Shown here piece after piece: positions 24,428 through 34,516 of a stretch of 64,000 bases of DNA. Source of the stretch: DATFTE01 sp963802575 (GTDB lineage Bacteria > Acidobacteriota > Terriglobia > Terriglobales > Acidobacteriaceae); assembly GCA_963802575.1 (NCBI GenBank), contig CAWDJF010000005.1:434001-498000 (forward strand). The letters are read 5' to 3'. The first letter of the stretch is position 1; the number at the start of each line of letters is the position of its first letter. Under the pieces are notes generated by a model. That model saw only the letters and a program-made list of their open reading frames with translations. It searched no databases and had not been told where the DNA came from. The translations under genes were made by a program, and so were the position numbers.

Positions 24428-26161
24428 CTAGTGCGACGGAACAGTTGCCGGATCGGTCTGCATGGTGAAATCACGCGGCGCCCCGGGCACGCTGTACTCG
24501 TACGGACCGTGATAGACCACCGGAGTATGACCGCCAAAATTATCGTGTGGCGGCGGCGTGGCCGTCGTCCACTCCAGCGTCGTAGATTCCCATGGATTGT
24601 CGCTCGCCTTCGGTCCCTTGAACATGCTCCAGAACAAATTGATCAGGAAAATAAACTGCGCCGCGACCGTAATAATGGCGGCGTAGGTGATGAACGTGTT
24701 CAAGGGCAACAGGTGCTGAAGGTAGGCAAGTTCCGTAAACTGCGAATAACGGCGCGGTTGGCCCGCCAAACCCAGGTAGTGCATGGGCATAAAGATGGCG
24801 TAGGTACCGACCAGGGTTATCCAGAAGTGGACGCGCCCCAAGGACTCATTCATCATGCGGCCGAACATCTTGGGGAACCAGTAATACGTTGCGGCAAAGA
24901 TGCCGAAGATCGCTGCCACACCCATGATCAGATGGAAGTGCGCCGGTACGAACGCCGTGTCATGCAACGGAATGTCGAGTACCGGCTGAGCCAGGAAGGG
25001 TCCGCTCAGTCCGCCGGACACGAACAGTGACACGAAGCCGATGGCATAAAGCATGGGCGTCTGGAAACGAATCTTCGCTTTGTACAGAGTTCCTAGCCAG
25101 TTGAAGGTCTTGATGGCCGAGGGCACACCGATACACATCGTCATTAACGAGAACGAGAACGCCAAGTAAGGGCTCATCCCGCTCATGAACATGTGATGGC
25201 CCCAGACCATGAATCCCAAAAGGCCGATGGCCATGATCGCGTACACCATGGCTTTGTATCCGAAAATAGGTTTGCGAGCGAAGGTCGACAGAACCTGCGA
25301 TGCCACGCCCATGCCCGGCAGAATTGCGATGTAGACCTCGGGATGTCCGAAGAACCAGAACAGATGCTGCCAAAGCAGGGGAGAGCCGCCCTTATGCCCC
25401 ATGACCTGCCCGTTCACGACGACCAGCGGGACGTAGAAGCTCGTGCCGAGGTTGCGGTCCATCAACAACAAAATTCCGGCCGAGAGCAGTACGCCGAAGG
25501 CGAGCAATCCGAGAATCGCGGTGATGAACCATGACCAGACCGTCAGCGGCATGCGCATCATCGTCATGCCTTTGCAGCGCAGGTCAAGCACCGTGGTGAT
25601 GAAATTCAGTGCGCCCATTAAAGACGCAATGCAGAAGATGGCGATGCTCGTGACCCACAAATCCGCGCCCAACTGCTCACCTGGACCTGAATTTGTTAAC
25701 GCACTCAACGGAGCGTAGCCAGTCCATCCATGCAGAGGAGCGCCGCCAGTTACAAAGAACGCAGCGAGGATCACCACGAATCCAATGAACGTCGTCCAGA
25801 ATGAAAGCATATTCAGGACGGGGAACGCCATGTCAGGCGCGCCAATCTGAATGGGCAGGAAGTAATTTCCGAAACCACCTTGCGGCGCCGTCGTCAGCAC
25901 GAAGAACACCATGATGGTGCCGTGCATCGTGACCAGGCTGAGGTAGGTCTCGGGCTTGATATCGCCCACCAGCGGCAACACCAGCGTCGGCCAGATCATG
26001 TGGACGCGCATGAGCACCGACAGAAACATTCCGACAAACACGGCTGTCAGCGCGAGGAAGTAGTACTGAATCCCAATGACCTTGTGATCCAAACTAAAGA
26101 TGTATTTTCGGATGAAGCCCTGAGGAGCCGCGTGCGCATGAACGGGTACTGTGGTCGCCAT
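24428..26161 (-). CDS. ctaD: Cytochrome c oxidase subunit I
   Basis: A 577-residue heme-copper oxidase catalytic subunit with about twelve helices. The low-spin heme ligand lies in TMHGTIMVFF. The CuB/heme a3 site is in WQHLFWFFGHPEVYIAILPG, followed by GHHMFMSG and HDTAFVPAHFHLIMG. HPEVY with its tyrosine and the K-channel lysine region are present, so it is an A-type oxidase reducing O2 and pumping protons. Its start follows the coxB stop without a gap. Confidence 0.96.
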   Translation of the reverse strand: MATTVPVHAHAAPQGFIRKYIFSLDHKVIGIQYYFLALTAVFVGMFLSVLMRVHMIWPTLVLPLVGDIKPETYLSLVTMHGTIMVFFVLTTAPQGGFGNYFLPIQIGAPDMAFPVLNMLSFWTTFIGFVVILAAFFVTGGAPLHGWTGYAPLSALTNSGPGEQLGADLWVTSIAIFCIASLMGALNFITTVLDLRCKGMTMMRMPLTVWSWFITAILGLLAFGVLLSAGILLLMDRNLGTSFYVPLVVVNGQVMGHKGGSPLLWQHLFWFFGHPEVYIAILPGMGVASQVLSTFARKPIFGYKAMVYAIMAIGLLGFMVWGHHMFMSGMSPYLAFSFSLMTMCIGVPSAIKTFNWLGTLYKAKIRFQTPMLYAIGFVSLFVSGGLSGPFLAQPVLDIPLHDTAFVPAHFHLIMGVAAIFGIFAATYYWFPKMFGRMMNESLGRVHFWITLVGTYAIFMPMHYLGLAGQPRRYSQFTELAYLQHLLPLNTFITYAAIITVAAQFIFLINLFWSMFKGPKASDNPWESTTLEWTTATPPPHDNFGGHTPVVYHGPYEYSVPGAPRDFTMQTDPATVPSH

Positions 26162-26972
26162 TTACTGTTTCTCCGCCTCCCGCGTCGCTAACCATTTGTC
26201 GTAGTCTTCCTGACTCACCACTTTCACCATGCCGTGCATTTTGTAGTGACCGAGACCGCAAAGTTCGGCGCAGGCGATTTCGTAGTCGCCAACTGTGGTG
26301 GGCGTGAAGTGCATGTGAATCGCTAAACCGGGGACCGCGTCCTGCTTGAATCGGAAGTTGGGGATAAAGAAGCTGTGAATCACATCGATAGCGCGCAGCG
26401 TGACATCGATTTGCCGGTTCACCGGAAGATATAGCGTGCCCGTGACCACGTCGTCCTTCGACGCTGGGTCGGTCGTGTCCAGACCGATCGCTGATTCGTT
26501 GCCGGACGAAGGATCAATCAGCTTGGGACTGGTCGCACCGAACTTGCCGTCCGGGCCGGGATAGCGGAAGTACCAGGCAAACTGCATGCCCGTGACCTCG
26601 ACCGGAACCGCGCCCGCGCCGGCAGCATCAAAGCGCTCCGCCGCCCAGATGTTGCTGCCCATCAAGTTCAAGCCAATGAATAGGATGGCCGTCAGAGTCG
26701 GTCCACAGAATTTCGAGTTTCACGTTGCCGTGCGAGTACTTCACTTTCTCGGAGGCGGCGCCGCGATCACGATAGCGCCATGCCAGGTAGCCGAGAGAAC
26801 ACTGCGCCAGCACGAAAATCACTCCCATTGCGATGAAAGTGACGGTGAACTGGCGATCGATGGCAGGCGCCGCCGCGGCGACTCCCGCCGGAAACCACCA
26901 GGTTTTGGCAATGAAGAAATAAGTGCTGATAAAGGTGATTAACCAGATAACCACCATTAGCGCGAGGCCCAT
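26162..26972 (-). pseudogene. ctaC: Cytochrome c oxidase subunit II, frameshifted near 26699
   Basis: Two frames form one subunit II. The first ends in the signature VKLEILWT and the second resumes with LTAILFIGLNLMGSNIW. The expected family sequence WTVIPTLTAIL would be restored by adding eight bases between two CCG triplets, and dropping one base also rejoins the frames. The CuA site (CAELCGLGHYKMHGM) and the rest of the cupredoxin domain are intact. No cytochrome c domain is fused. I place the start at ATG 26972 after GGAGGG. First gene of the cox operon. Assembly indel and genuine mutation are both possible. Confidence 0.82.
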
Positions 26973-27192
26973 GTACGAACCCTCCAAGGCTCGTCGGTCT
27001 TTTCCGCACAAGTCCGCAGGTTCTTGGCAAAGCCATCGCGAAATCTGCGGATGGCCCGGAAGTTTATCACAGCTACCTGTGATCGGTGCAACCAGTTGTT
27101 GTGATTTCGAATTCGCGTGTGGAGAATTTCAACAGGTCTGATCGTCGAACACTTCTAGCTCTCCCTGAAGCCGCATCGTAACATTGAAGACC

Positions 27193-28182
27193 ATGCGTTC
27201 CGCCAAAGCCAGGATCGCTCTGATCTGTCTTCTCGCTGGCAGTGTGGTCGCGCAGGAAGCGACATTTCACAGCGAGTCGAACGTCGTGCTGGTTCCGGCG
27301 TTGGTGAAGAACGCACGAGGAGAGGCCGTCTATGGTCTCGAAGCAAAAGATTTCGTCATCGAAGATGATGGCGTGGAACAACCCGTTCATCTCGATGAAG
27401 AGGCGGAGGCGGAGCCGGTCTCAATTGTTTTGGCGGTCCAGACCGGGCGCAGAGCCAAGCGTGAGTTCCCGCGCATGCGAGGCATGGGGTCGATGCTCAG
27501 CCCCATTTTCGACCAGCGGGGAGCCCAGGTCGCATTGATCGAGTTCGACAGCAAGCTGGAATTAACGCAGGATTTCACGAATAACGGCGACACGATTGAG
27601 CAAGCCCTGGGCGAATTACGTGAGGGCGATAACGGTGCGGCCATTCTCGATGCCGTCGCCTACTCGGTAAAACTACTAAACCGTTTGCCCAAAGGAAGAC
27701 AGCGCGTGCTGTTGCTGATCAGCGAAGCGCGTGATCACGGCAGCCACTTCTCTACCATCGATCAGGTAGTAACCGCAGTCGGCGAGAGCAATACTGTTGT
27801 TTACGCCCTCACCTTCTCGCCATCGCTCTCGCAGGTGCTTGACACCGAACGCGGCAGCAACCGGGACGAGGCGTACTGGAATGCCCCGGCAGATCTGCTA
27901 GCGCCTATTCTCATGGCACGACAAGCCATGCGAAAAAACGCAACCCGAACAGTTGCTGCGATGACCGGAGGCGAATACGAGTTGTTTGCGTCCCAGAAAG
28001 GCTTTGACGAACTCATGAATCGCTTCACCAATCACCTGCATAGCCGCTATTTGTTGAGCTTTGAGCCCAAGAATCCGCACCCCGGATTGCACCGCATCCA
28101 GGTTCGACTGGGGGATGGCAGCGGTTCCTCGATTCTCTCGCGCAGCAGTTATTGGGCGGCCGGACCGCCGAGTCCGGAATGA
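27193..28182 (+). CDS. VWFA-related acidobacterial secreted protein
   Basis: A 329-residue secreted protein with a signal peptide (RSAKARIALICLLAGSVVAQ), a short beta module (NVVLVPALVKNARGEAVYGL..DFVIEDDGV) and a von Willebrand A-like domain. This layout matches the VWFA-related domain proteins expanded in Acidobacteriota. The MIDAS motif DxSxS expected near IVLAV is replaced (QTGRRAK), so metal-dependent adhesion is doubtful. The ATG at 27193 is chosen over a TTG nine bases earlier. Its stop overlaps the start of the methyltransferase gene (ATGA). Confidence 0.82.
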   Translation: MRSAKARIALICLLAGSVVAQEATFHSESNVVLVPALVKNARGEAVYGLEAKDFVIEDDGVEQPVHLDEEAEAEPVSIVLAVQTGRRAKREFPRMRGMGSMLSPIFDQRGAQVALIEFDSKLELTQDFTNNGDTIEQALGELREGDNGAAILDAVAYSVKLLNRLPKGRQRVLLLISEARDHGSHFSTIDQVVTAVGESNTVVYALTFSPSLSQVLDTERGSNRDEAYWNAPADLLAPILMARQAMRKNATRTVAAMTGGEYELFASQKGFDELMNRFTNHLHSRYLLSFEPKNPHPGLHRIQVRLGDGSGSSILSRSSYWAAGPPSPE

Positions 28183-28754
28183 AAGACGAACGCACATCGT
28201 GGAATCAGCGCTACCAGGAAAGATCGCACAGCTCGCTGGAGCCTGACCCTTTCCTTGTGGACTCGTATGAAGAGTTTATTCATCCCCTTTTTGCTCAAGG
28301 AGGGTCGGCGCTCGACGTGGCCGGGGGCGTTGGACGCCATTCGGTCTGGCTGGCACAACGTGACTGGCGCGTGCGATTGGTTGATATTTCAGAAGTTGGA
28401 ATCGCGAGAGCTCAGGAAAATGCAGGCAATTTTCCCGGCAGAATCGACTTCGAGGTCGGGGACGTTTCCAACTTCACCGCCGACAATAAGCAATACGATT
28501 TGGTCCTGGTCTTCTTTTATCTTCAACGGGAGGTTTTTCCGGAACTGCTGAAGGCGCTTCGTCCTGGCGGACTTTTGCTCTACAAGACCTATACGCGCCT
28601 GCATCCCAAGTTCGGACGCGGACCCACGCATCCCATGCACTTGCTGGAACAGAATGAACTGCTGCGGGCGTTCCCGGAATTGACCGTACTGCATTATCAC
28701 GAGACGGTCCGCGAGCGCGGCGTCGCCGAGTTCCTAGGAAGAAAACCACGATAA
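28179..28754 (+). CDS. SAM-dependent methyltransferase
   Basis: A 191-residue class I methyltransferase. Motif I reads ALDVAGGVGRHSVWLA, the acidic end of strand 2 is LVDIS, and the later motif is FEVGDVSNF with YDLVLVFFYLQRE and LRPGGLLLYKTY. It resembles the TehB/UbiE-like small methyltransferases; the substrate is unknown. The ATGA overlap with the VWFA-related gene fixes the start and indicates coexpression. Confidence 0.88.
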   Translation: MKDERTSWNQRYQERSHSSLEPDPFLVDSYEEFIHPLFAQGGSALDVAGGVGRHSVWLAQRDWRVRLVDISEVGIARAQENAGNFPGRIDFEVGDVSNFTADNKQYDLVLVFFYLQREVFPELLKALRPGGLLLYKTYTRLHPKFGRGPTHPMHLLEQNELLRAFPELTVLHYHETVRERGVAEFLGRKPR

Positions 28755-28783
28755 CCACCGAGGACACGAGGTGCCCCCGGTGG
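28755..28783. terminator. Weak hairpin between convergent genes
   Basis: A 6-bp stem CCACCG / CGGTGG is followed by a pyrimidine-rich stretch (TTAGCTTTCTATTTCT). It lies between the convergent methyltransferase and VPS10 genes. The T-run is broken, so the terminator call is tentative. Confidence 0.35.
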
Positions 28784-28792
28784 CTTAGCTTT

Positions 28793-31700
28793 CTATTTCT
28801 CTTGCCACTCCGGAATTCGCCCCGGAGTCCACGGTGCTCCTGCTGCCTCCATCGCTTTCTCCAGGTTCACCACATCCACCTGCAACAGCGTGTGCAGCTT
28901 CGATAACTGCTGGCTGAACTCAGCCGACGCGATGTTATAGGCGTCGATATGAGTTTGCGTCGGCTTGGCGATAGAGAAGCGCTCGCCTTCCATGATGCCC
29001 TGCAGGCGATCGTTAATCGAAGAGGGCACATTCTCGCTGCGGGCAGCAATGACGATATCGCCACGCAATGCTCGCAGAATGTCATTATCCTGCTTTTCGA
29101 TGGAGTCGGCCTGCGCGAGCAGAGCGTCTGAGTTCGGCGTATCCTGCAGCGCCTTCTTCATGCTCTTCAAGCGTTCCTGCAACTCGTTCGCGGAACTGAG
29201 AGCGCCCGAGAACGCGCGGTAAAGCCGCGATACTTTGCGATTGAAATCTTCCTGCGCCGCACGATCCGCAGGACTGATTCCAGAGGCTCCGTCGGCGACG
29301 ACCGTGAACGATTGAGCCGATCCCATCTCGCTCACCGTGCCATCGGCCTTCTTGAACAGCCGCACAGAGTATTTTCCCGGCAGCACTAACGGCCCCATCG
29401 TTCCGGCACTAGGGAAGTCCTCATCTTCCTCTCCTCCTCCGCCCTCCGCCAGCGACGGCGCGAAATAACGGAGATTCCAGCTGATGCGATGAAAGCCCTC
29501 GCCCACGTTGCCTTCGATCCGCCGAATCGGGGCACCGGACTCGTCATAGACGATGAAGTAGACCTCAGGCGCCGGAGCCTCTCCTTCCGCCCGCAGTTGA
29601 TCGTTGGTCGGGTAGGGAAGCGTCTCGTTCTTCTTCGCCGCGTCCTTCTCCGCTTCCTGCCGCTGCTCCTTCTTGCTCTTCAACTTCTCCTTCAAGTAAT
29701 AAGTGAAGATGGCGCCGAACGGAGGATTCTCGGCGGTGTAGAAGGCGTCTCCTTCAAAGCCATGCTTCGGAAGCCCGAGCGGCAGGCGCTCGATATAGAG
29801 CAACGGATCTTTGACTGGAAACAGGGCTGCGTTCTGTTGCATCAATTCCGGCTTCGCTTGGCGTAGGGGAGTGATGTCGTCGAGCACGTAAAACCCGCGT
29901 CCGAAGGTCGCCATCACCAGGTCGCTCTCGCGCGCCTGCACAACGATGTCGCGAATGGCAATCGTGGGCATGCCGCCTTTCAGCTGAATCCACTTCTGTC
30001 CCCCGTCGACCGTAAAGAACACACCGAATTCCGTACCGACGAACAGCAGGTTGGGATTGACCGGGTCCTCGGCAAACGCCAGCGCCGGGCCGTTCTCCGG
30101 CAGGTTCGCGGTGATCGAAGTCCAACTCTTGCCCCGATCAGTCGACTTCAGAACGTACGGCTTGAAGTCCGAATTCTTGTGGTTGTCGAAGGTGGCATAG
30201 ACGGTGTTGGCGTCAAAGTGAGAAGCGGCCAGGCGGCTGACGTAGGTTTTCTCCGGAACACCTGGGAACTTGTCATACTTGGCCCACGACCCGCCACTGT
30301 CAGAGGTCATCTGGATCAACCCGTCATCGGTGCCTATATAAAGCAGGTTTTCTGCCTTCGGCGATTCAGTCAGCGCAACGATGTTTCCGTAGAACGACGT
30401 CGATTGATTCTTGGCGACCGCATCCGGTCCCCAGACCTTGCCCATCACCTGCAATTGGTTGCGATCGATCTGCCGCGAGAGGTCAGGGCTGATCGGCTTC
30501 CATGTGTCTCCGCGATCGTCGCTCCGATAGAGGCGGTTTGAGGCGAAGTAAACCCGCGTGTGCGAAAACGGGCTGATCAGGATTGGCGAATCCCAATTCC
30601 AACGTAGGGGAGCCTCGCCCTTGCCTTCCGCGGGCTGAATCAGGATTTGTTCTCCGGTGCGCTTATCGAAGCGCACCAGCACGCCATATTGCGACTCGCC
30701 GTAAATTGTATTCGGATCTTCGGGATCAACCGCCGCATGGAATCCGTCTCCCCCGGTGATGACGAACCAGTCGGAGTTCATGATGCCATTGATATTTTTC
30801 GAACGCGAAGGCCCGCACCAGGAGAAGTTGTCCTGCGTTCCGCCGCATACGTTATAGAAGGGAGTCGCGTTGTCGACGGCCACATCGTAAAACTGTACCG
30901 TCGGCAGATTCGCCTTAAACTGCCAAGTGGCAAATCCATCGAAGCTCTCATAGACGCCGCCATCGCTGCCCAAGAGGAGATGCTTGGTGTTATCAGGGTC
31001 AACCCAAATGGCGTGATTGTCGCCGTGGTGATTGACTTCGTTGATCTTGTGCAGCGTCTTGCCGCCATCTTCTGAGACGCGCAGCGAAACATTCATCACG
31101 TAAATCTTATCGACGTTCTTTGGATCGGGAATGATCTGTCCGTAGTACATCGCGCCCGCATCGAAGTCGTTGCGCTTCTCCCAGGTCGCGCCTTTGTCGG
31201 TCGAGCGGAAGACGCCGCCTTTCTTGTTGGCCGCTTCGACCGTCGCGTAAACGACGTTGGGGTCGACCGGAGAAACCGCCAGCCCAATGCGACCCATATC
31301 TTCCGAAGGTAAGCCGGACTTTACCTTGTTCCAGGTCGCTCCCGCGTCGGTCGATTTGTAAATCGCGCTCTCAGGACCGCCATCAATTAACGTGAAAACA
31401 TGGCGCCGCCGCTGGTAGGCCGCGGCATAAACCGTGTCAGGATTCGAGGGATCAATCGCGACGTCGACCACACCAGTGTTCTCGCTGATAGTCAGAACAT
31501 CTTTCCAGGTCTTGCCGCCGTCGGTCGTCTTATAAAGACCGCGATCCCCACCCGGTCCCCAGAGTGGCCCTTCCGCGGCCACGTAAACAACTTTGCTGTC
31601 GCGCGGATCGACGACGATCCGCCCGATGTGCTCGGACTTCTTCAGCCCCATGTTCTTCCAGCTCTTGCCGCCATCGTCGGAGCGGTAGACACCGTCCCCA

Positions 31701-32183
31701 TATCCCACGCTGCGCTGGCTGTTGCTTTCGCCGCTGCCGACCCAGATGACTGAAGGATCGTTGGGATCAAGCGTGATCCATCCGATCGAGTACGAGGCTT
31801 CGTTCTCGAAGACCGGAGCTCCAGGTGGTGCCGTCGTTCACCGTCTTCCATACTCCGCCCGACGCGACGCCCACGTAGTATTCGGATTTGTTTTTAGGAT
31901 TGACCGCGAAGGCGATGACGCGTCCCGACGCGACCGACGGACCGATCGCCCGGAACTGCAGCCCGCTGAAAGTGTCAGCATTCATGCCACCTTTCTTCTC
32001 CTCCTCGCCAGGCTTCGCTGGCTCCTGCGCCGGCCTTTGATTCTTTTTGCCCTTGGCGACCGGAGGCTCCTGCTTCTTGCTTTCTTTCTGAGGAGAAGCG
32101 GCAGGCTCGGTTTGCGAAAGCACAGCCAATGAGAAGCTGAGGACCAAGCTGACAACGAGCACGAGGCGGCGGAATCGGTTCAA
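28793..32183 (-). pseudogene. VPS10-type beta-propeller glycosyl-hydrolase-like protein, frameshifted near 31817
   Basis: Corrected for one extra base near 31817, this encodes about 1129 residues. A signal peptide (NRFRRLVLVVSLVLSFSLAVLSQ) and a Lys/Glu/Pro-rich linker precede a large beta-propeller with many Asp-box repeats (for example RSDDGGKSW, KTTDGGKTW, RSTDKGATWE). The C-terminal part includes a Pro/Glu-rich hinge and a helical tail. The family is VPS10/sortilin-like BNR proteins annotated as glycosyl hydrolases in Acidobacteriota; activity is not established. The TTG start at 32183 has GAGGGA upstream. At the break, TTWS in one frame joins PVFENEASYSIGWITLD in the other. Confidence 0.85.
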
Positions 32184-32395
32184 GGTGGAACTCCCTCTAT
32201 AAGAAATTAAACGTGCGGGATACCTGGTGACGCACGAGGTTCGACGAAGAAAACCGTCGTCGGTAAGCATTCCGTGCGGAACCGTTGTTTATACAGGATT
32301 TGAGCCCTCGAGAGAAGGACCACGTAGGGACAGCCACCTCGGCGTTCCGAAGCCAGCGCGGGTGCGCCCGGCACCGGGTTAGAATTGTGAGGCTC

Positions 32396-32863
32396 ATGAC
32401 TAAGAAGAGAACCTCCGGCCACGACACCCGCTACGTCCGCCTGCAGAAGAATTTCTGTTTCGGCTGCGGCAAGAACAATCCCGAAGGTATGCACCTGAAG
32501 TTTACTTACGACGAAGAGCGCGACTGCTTCGTTAGCCGCTTCCGCCTGGGCAAGCGTTACACTGGACCGCCGGGGCACTGCCACGGCGGCATCATTGCAA
32601 CCATCCTCGACGAGGCTATGGGCAAGGTCAACAAGCTTCGCCACGTGATCGCGCTTACGTCGCAAATTACGGTCGACTATTTAAAACCGGTGCCGCTTAA
32701 CAAACCGCTCCGCGTCGAATCGCGCGAGGTCGAGGTCACTGGACGCCGCCATATCAACCTGGCGGAGATCGTGAACGAGAAAGGCGAGGTTCTGGCCCGA
32801 AGTAAAGGCCTGTTCATCGCCATCGATCCCAAAAAGATGTTCGCGAAATTCGTGGAAAAATAA
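32396..32863 (+). CDS. Hotdog-fold thioesterase (PaaI-like)
   Basis: A 155-residue cytosolic protein with an N-terminal CFGCGKNNPEGMHLKF, the hotdog catalytic segment GHCHGGIIATILDEAMG, and strands ITVDYLKPVPLNKPLRV and GRRHINLAEI. Such proteins hydrolyse acyl-CoA thioesters; the substrate is unknown. The ATG at 32396 follows TGTGAGG at SD distance and excludes a 37-codon upstream extension running through repeat-like DNA. It is divergent from the VPS10 gene. Confidence 0.88.
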   Translation: MTKKRTSGHDTRYVRLQKNFCFGCGKNNPEGMHLKFTYDEERDCFVSRFRLGKRYTGPPGHCHGGIIATILDEAMGKVNKLRHVIALTSQITVDYLKPVPLNKPLRVESREVEVTGRRHINLAEIVNEKGEVLARSKGLFIAIDPKKMFAKFVEK

Positions 32864-32873
32864 GAAATACTCG

Positions 32874-32900
32874 TGTGGGGACGGGCACCCTCGCCCGTCC
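32874..32900. repeat. GTGGGGACGGGC-CCC-TCGCCCGTCC repeat
   Basis: A palindromic element just after the thioesterase stop, with arms ACGGGC and GCCCGT. Related copies lie at 45699-45726 and 52251-52275, so it is another dispersed intergenic repeat family. Confidence 0.6.
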
Positions 32901-32902
32901 AG

Positions 32903-32928
32903 GCCGAGCACTGCTCGGCTAGGTTTTT
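32903..32928 (+). terminator. Hairpin with T-run after the thioesterase gene
   Basis: The stem GCCGAGCA / TGCTCGGC is followed by TAGGTTTTT. It separates the thioesterase from the convergent MocR-type gene, which ends 22 bases later. Confidence 0.6.
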
Positions 32929-32950
32929 GGGATCCGGTGAGATGCCCACG

Positions 32951-34424
32951 CTAGAGTTTTCTCCACGCCACCGCTAGCTGCTCGACCCCACGCCGAATCT
33001 CCTTCGTTCCTACAGCGGCAAATCCCAACACCAGGCCTTTGGAATTTGTCCGGCCCCACGCATAGCGGCTTAATGGAAGCACGTCGACTTCGCGCTCTGC
33101 CGCCGCTCGAGCCGCCTTCTCAGCTGAAATTTCTCCTTTTAGCCAAGCCACGGTACGCAATCCCGCTTCGATGGGAGGAATCTCCAATAGTCCTTCCAAC
33201 TCTTCCCCAGCACACTCCAGCAGCACTCCCAACCGTTCCGCATACAACTCGCGCATCCGGCGCACGTGTCGTGCGAAGTGTCCCTCAGTGATGAAATCAC
33301 ACAGAATTGCCTGATCAATCAGCGGAGGATGGTGAGTGCTCACCGATTCCGCCGAAGCAAAAATATCGACCATCGCGGGAGGCACGACTAAATATCCAAG
33401 ACGCAGCCCGGGGAATAGCACATCGCTGAAGCTCCCGGCAAAAATCACGATGCCCTCGACATCGAGCCCTTGCAGCGCCGGAATCGGCCGTCCCGAGTAG
33501 CGATACTCCGAATCGTAATCGTCTTCAAAGATCACCGCGCCTGCGCGGCGCGCCCAGGCCAACAACGATATGCGGCGCGACAGAGTCATGGTCATGCCCA
33601 TCGGGAACTGATGCGCGGGAGTCACGTACACCAGTCGCGGTGCGGGCCATCGCCGATGTCCTTCTTCCAGATTCAATCCTTCGCCGTCGACTGGTACCGG
33701 GCAAACGCGTGCGCCGATCGCCTTGAAAAGCCTGTGCAGCGCCTGGGTAACCCGGTTCCTCTATCCATACGGGATCGCCGGGGTTCAGCAAGAGGTGCGC
33801 AGCACGATCGAGCGCTTGTTGCACGCCGGAAATGATCAGCACTTGCTCGGCCGAGCATTTCACTCCGCGGGAGGTGTTCAAGTACTCGGCCACGGCCTCG
33901 CGCAGGGGACGGTATCCGAGCGCTTCTCCTCCGCCGAGCAGTTGCACTGAGGTTCTGCGCAAACGTCGCGCCGCAACCTGCGCCCAAAGGCCGGTAGGGA
34001 AGGCATCGAGCGCTGGATAGTTCGCCCGAAAGGCACGGATGGGGCGCGCCTCAGCGCGCACGAATCGCGGCAAGCGGCGGGCATATTCGGAAATGCGTGT
34101 TTTTCGAACCCGCGCCCGGGAAGCCATTTTCGCTCGCGGCGCATCCAGCAAGGCATCAGGCAACGTTTCACTGACGTACGTTCCCGATCCCACTTTGCCC
34201 TCGACATATCCTTCCGACCGCAACTGTTCGAACGCCGTGACAATCGTGGGACGCGACAAACCGTACTGGTGGGCGAGATCACGGGTAGCGGGAAGGCGCG
34301 CGCCCGAGGGTAGCCTCCCAGCCAGAATCGCCGCCCGCAACTCCTCGTAAAGCCAGCGATACAGTGGCGTCCCAGCCGGCGGTTGCTGCAGGTTCAGCGG
34401 CAGGGTGCTGGGCTGCTTCGGCAT
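32951..34424 (-). pseudogene. MocR/PdxR-like transcriptional regulator, frameshifted near 33725
   Basis: Corrected for one base near 33725 (a TTTT run), this encodes about 490 residues: a GntR-type winged helix (LYRWLYEELRAAILAGRLPSGARLPATRDLA, PTIVTAFEQLRSEGYVEGKVGSGTYV) and a fold-type I aminotransferase-like domain (WIEEPGYPGAAQAF joining KAIGARVCPVPVDGEGL, then YVTPAHQFPMG and FEDDYDSEYRY). The usual PLP lysine in SFSK is Asp here (SFSD, codon at 33422-33424). It is divergent from pdxS, and pdxT is nearby, so it is probably the regulator of PLP synthesis. It may be decaying, or may sense PLP without a Schiff base. Confidence 0.82.
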
Positions 34425-34516
34425 AAATGGTATGGTCAGAATAGACTAAATGGACATTTCAGGCTAGCCACTACCGGATGTAAACTGAACCCAGTTCATA
34501 GTGAAAAGAGGGACTT
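34425..34516. promoter_or_regulatory. Divergent pdxS / MocR-type regulator promoter region
   Basis: The 92-base gap contains ATGGTCAG at 34432 and ATGGACAT at 34450, a direct repeat of ATGGWCA with an 18-base period. MocR-type PdxR proteins bind spaced direct repeats with a TGGWC core, so this is a candidate operator. An SD (GAGGGA) precedes the pdxS ATG. I cannot place the -35 and -10 boxes with confidence. Confidence 0.45.

Noticed and set aside
26690..26710. Programmed frameshift in coxB.
   Set aside because: No slippery sequence; the missing residues fit a small deletion or assembly error.
33715..33735. +1 slip on TTT.C in the MocR-type gene.
   Set aside because: A tRNA-Phe slip is chemically possible, but no stop codon or rare codon follows to pause the ribosome; a TTTT-run indel is more likely.
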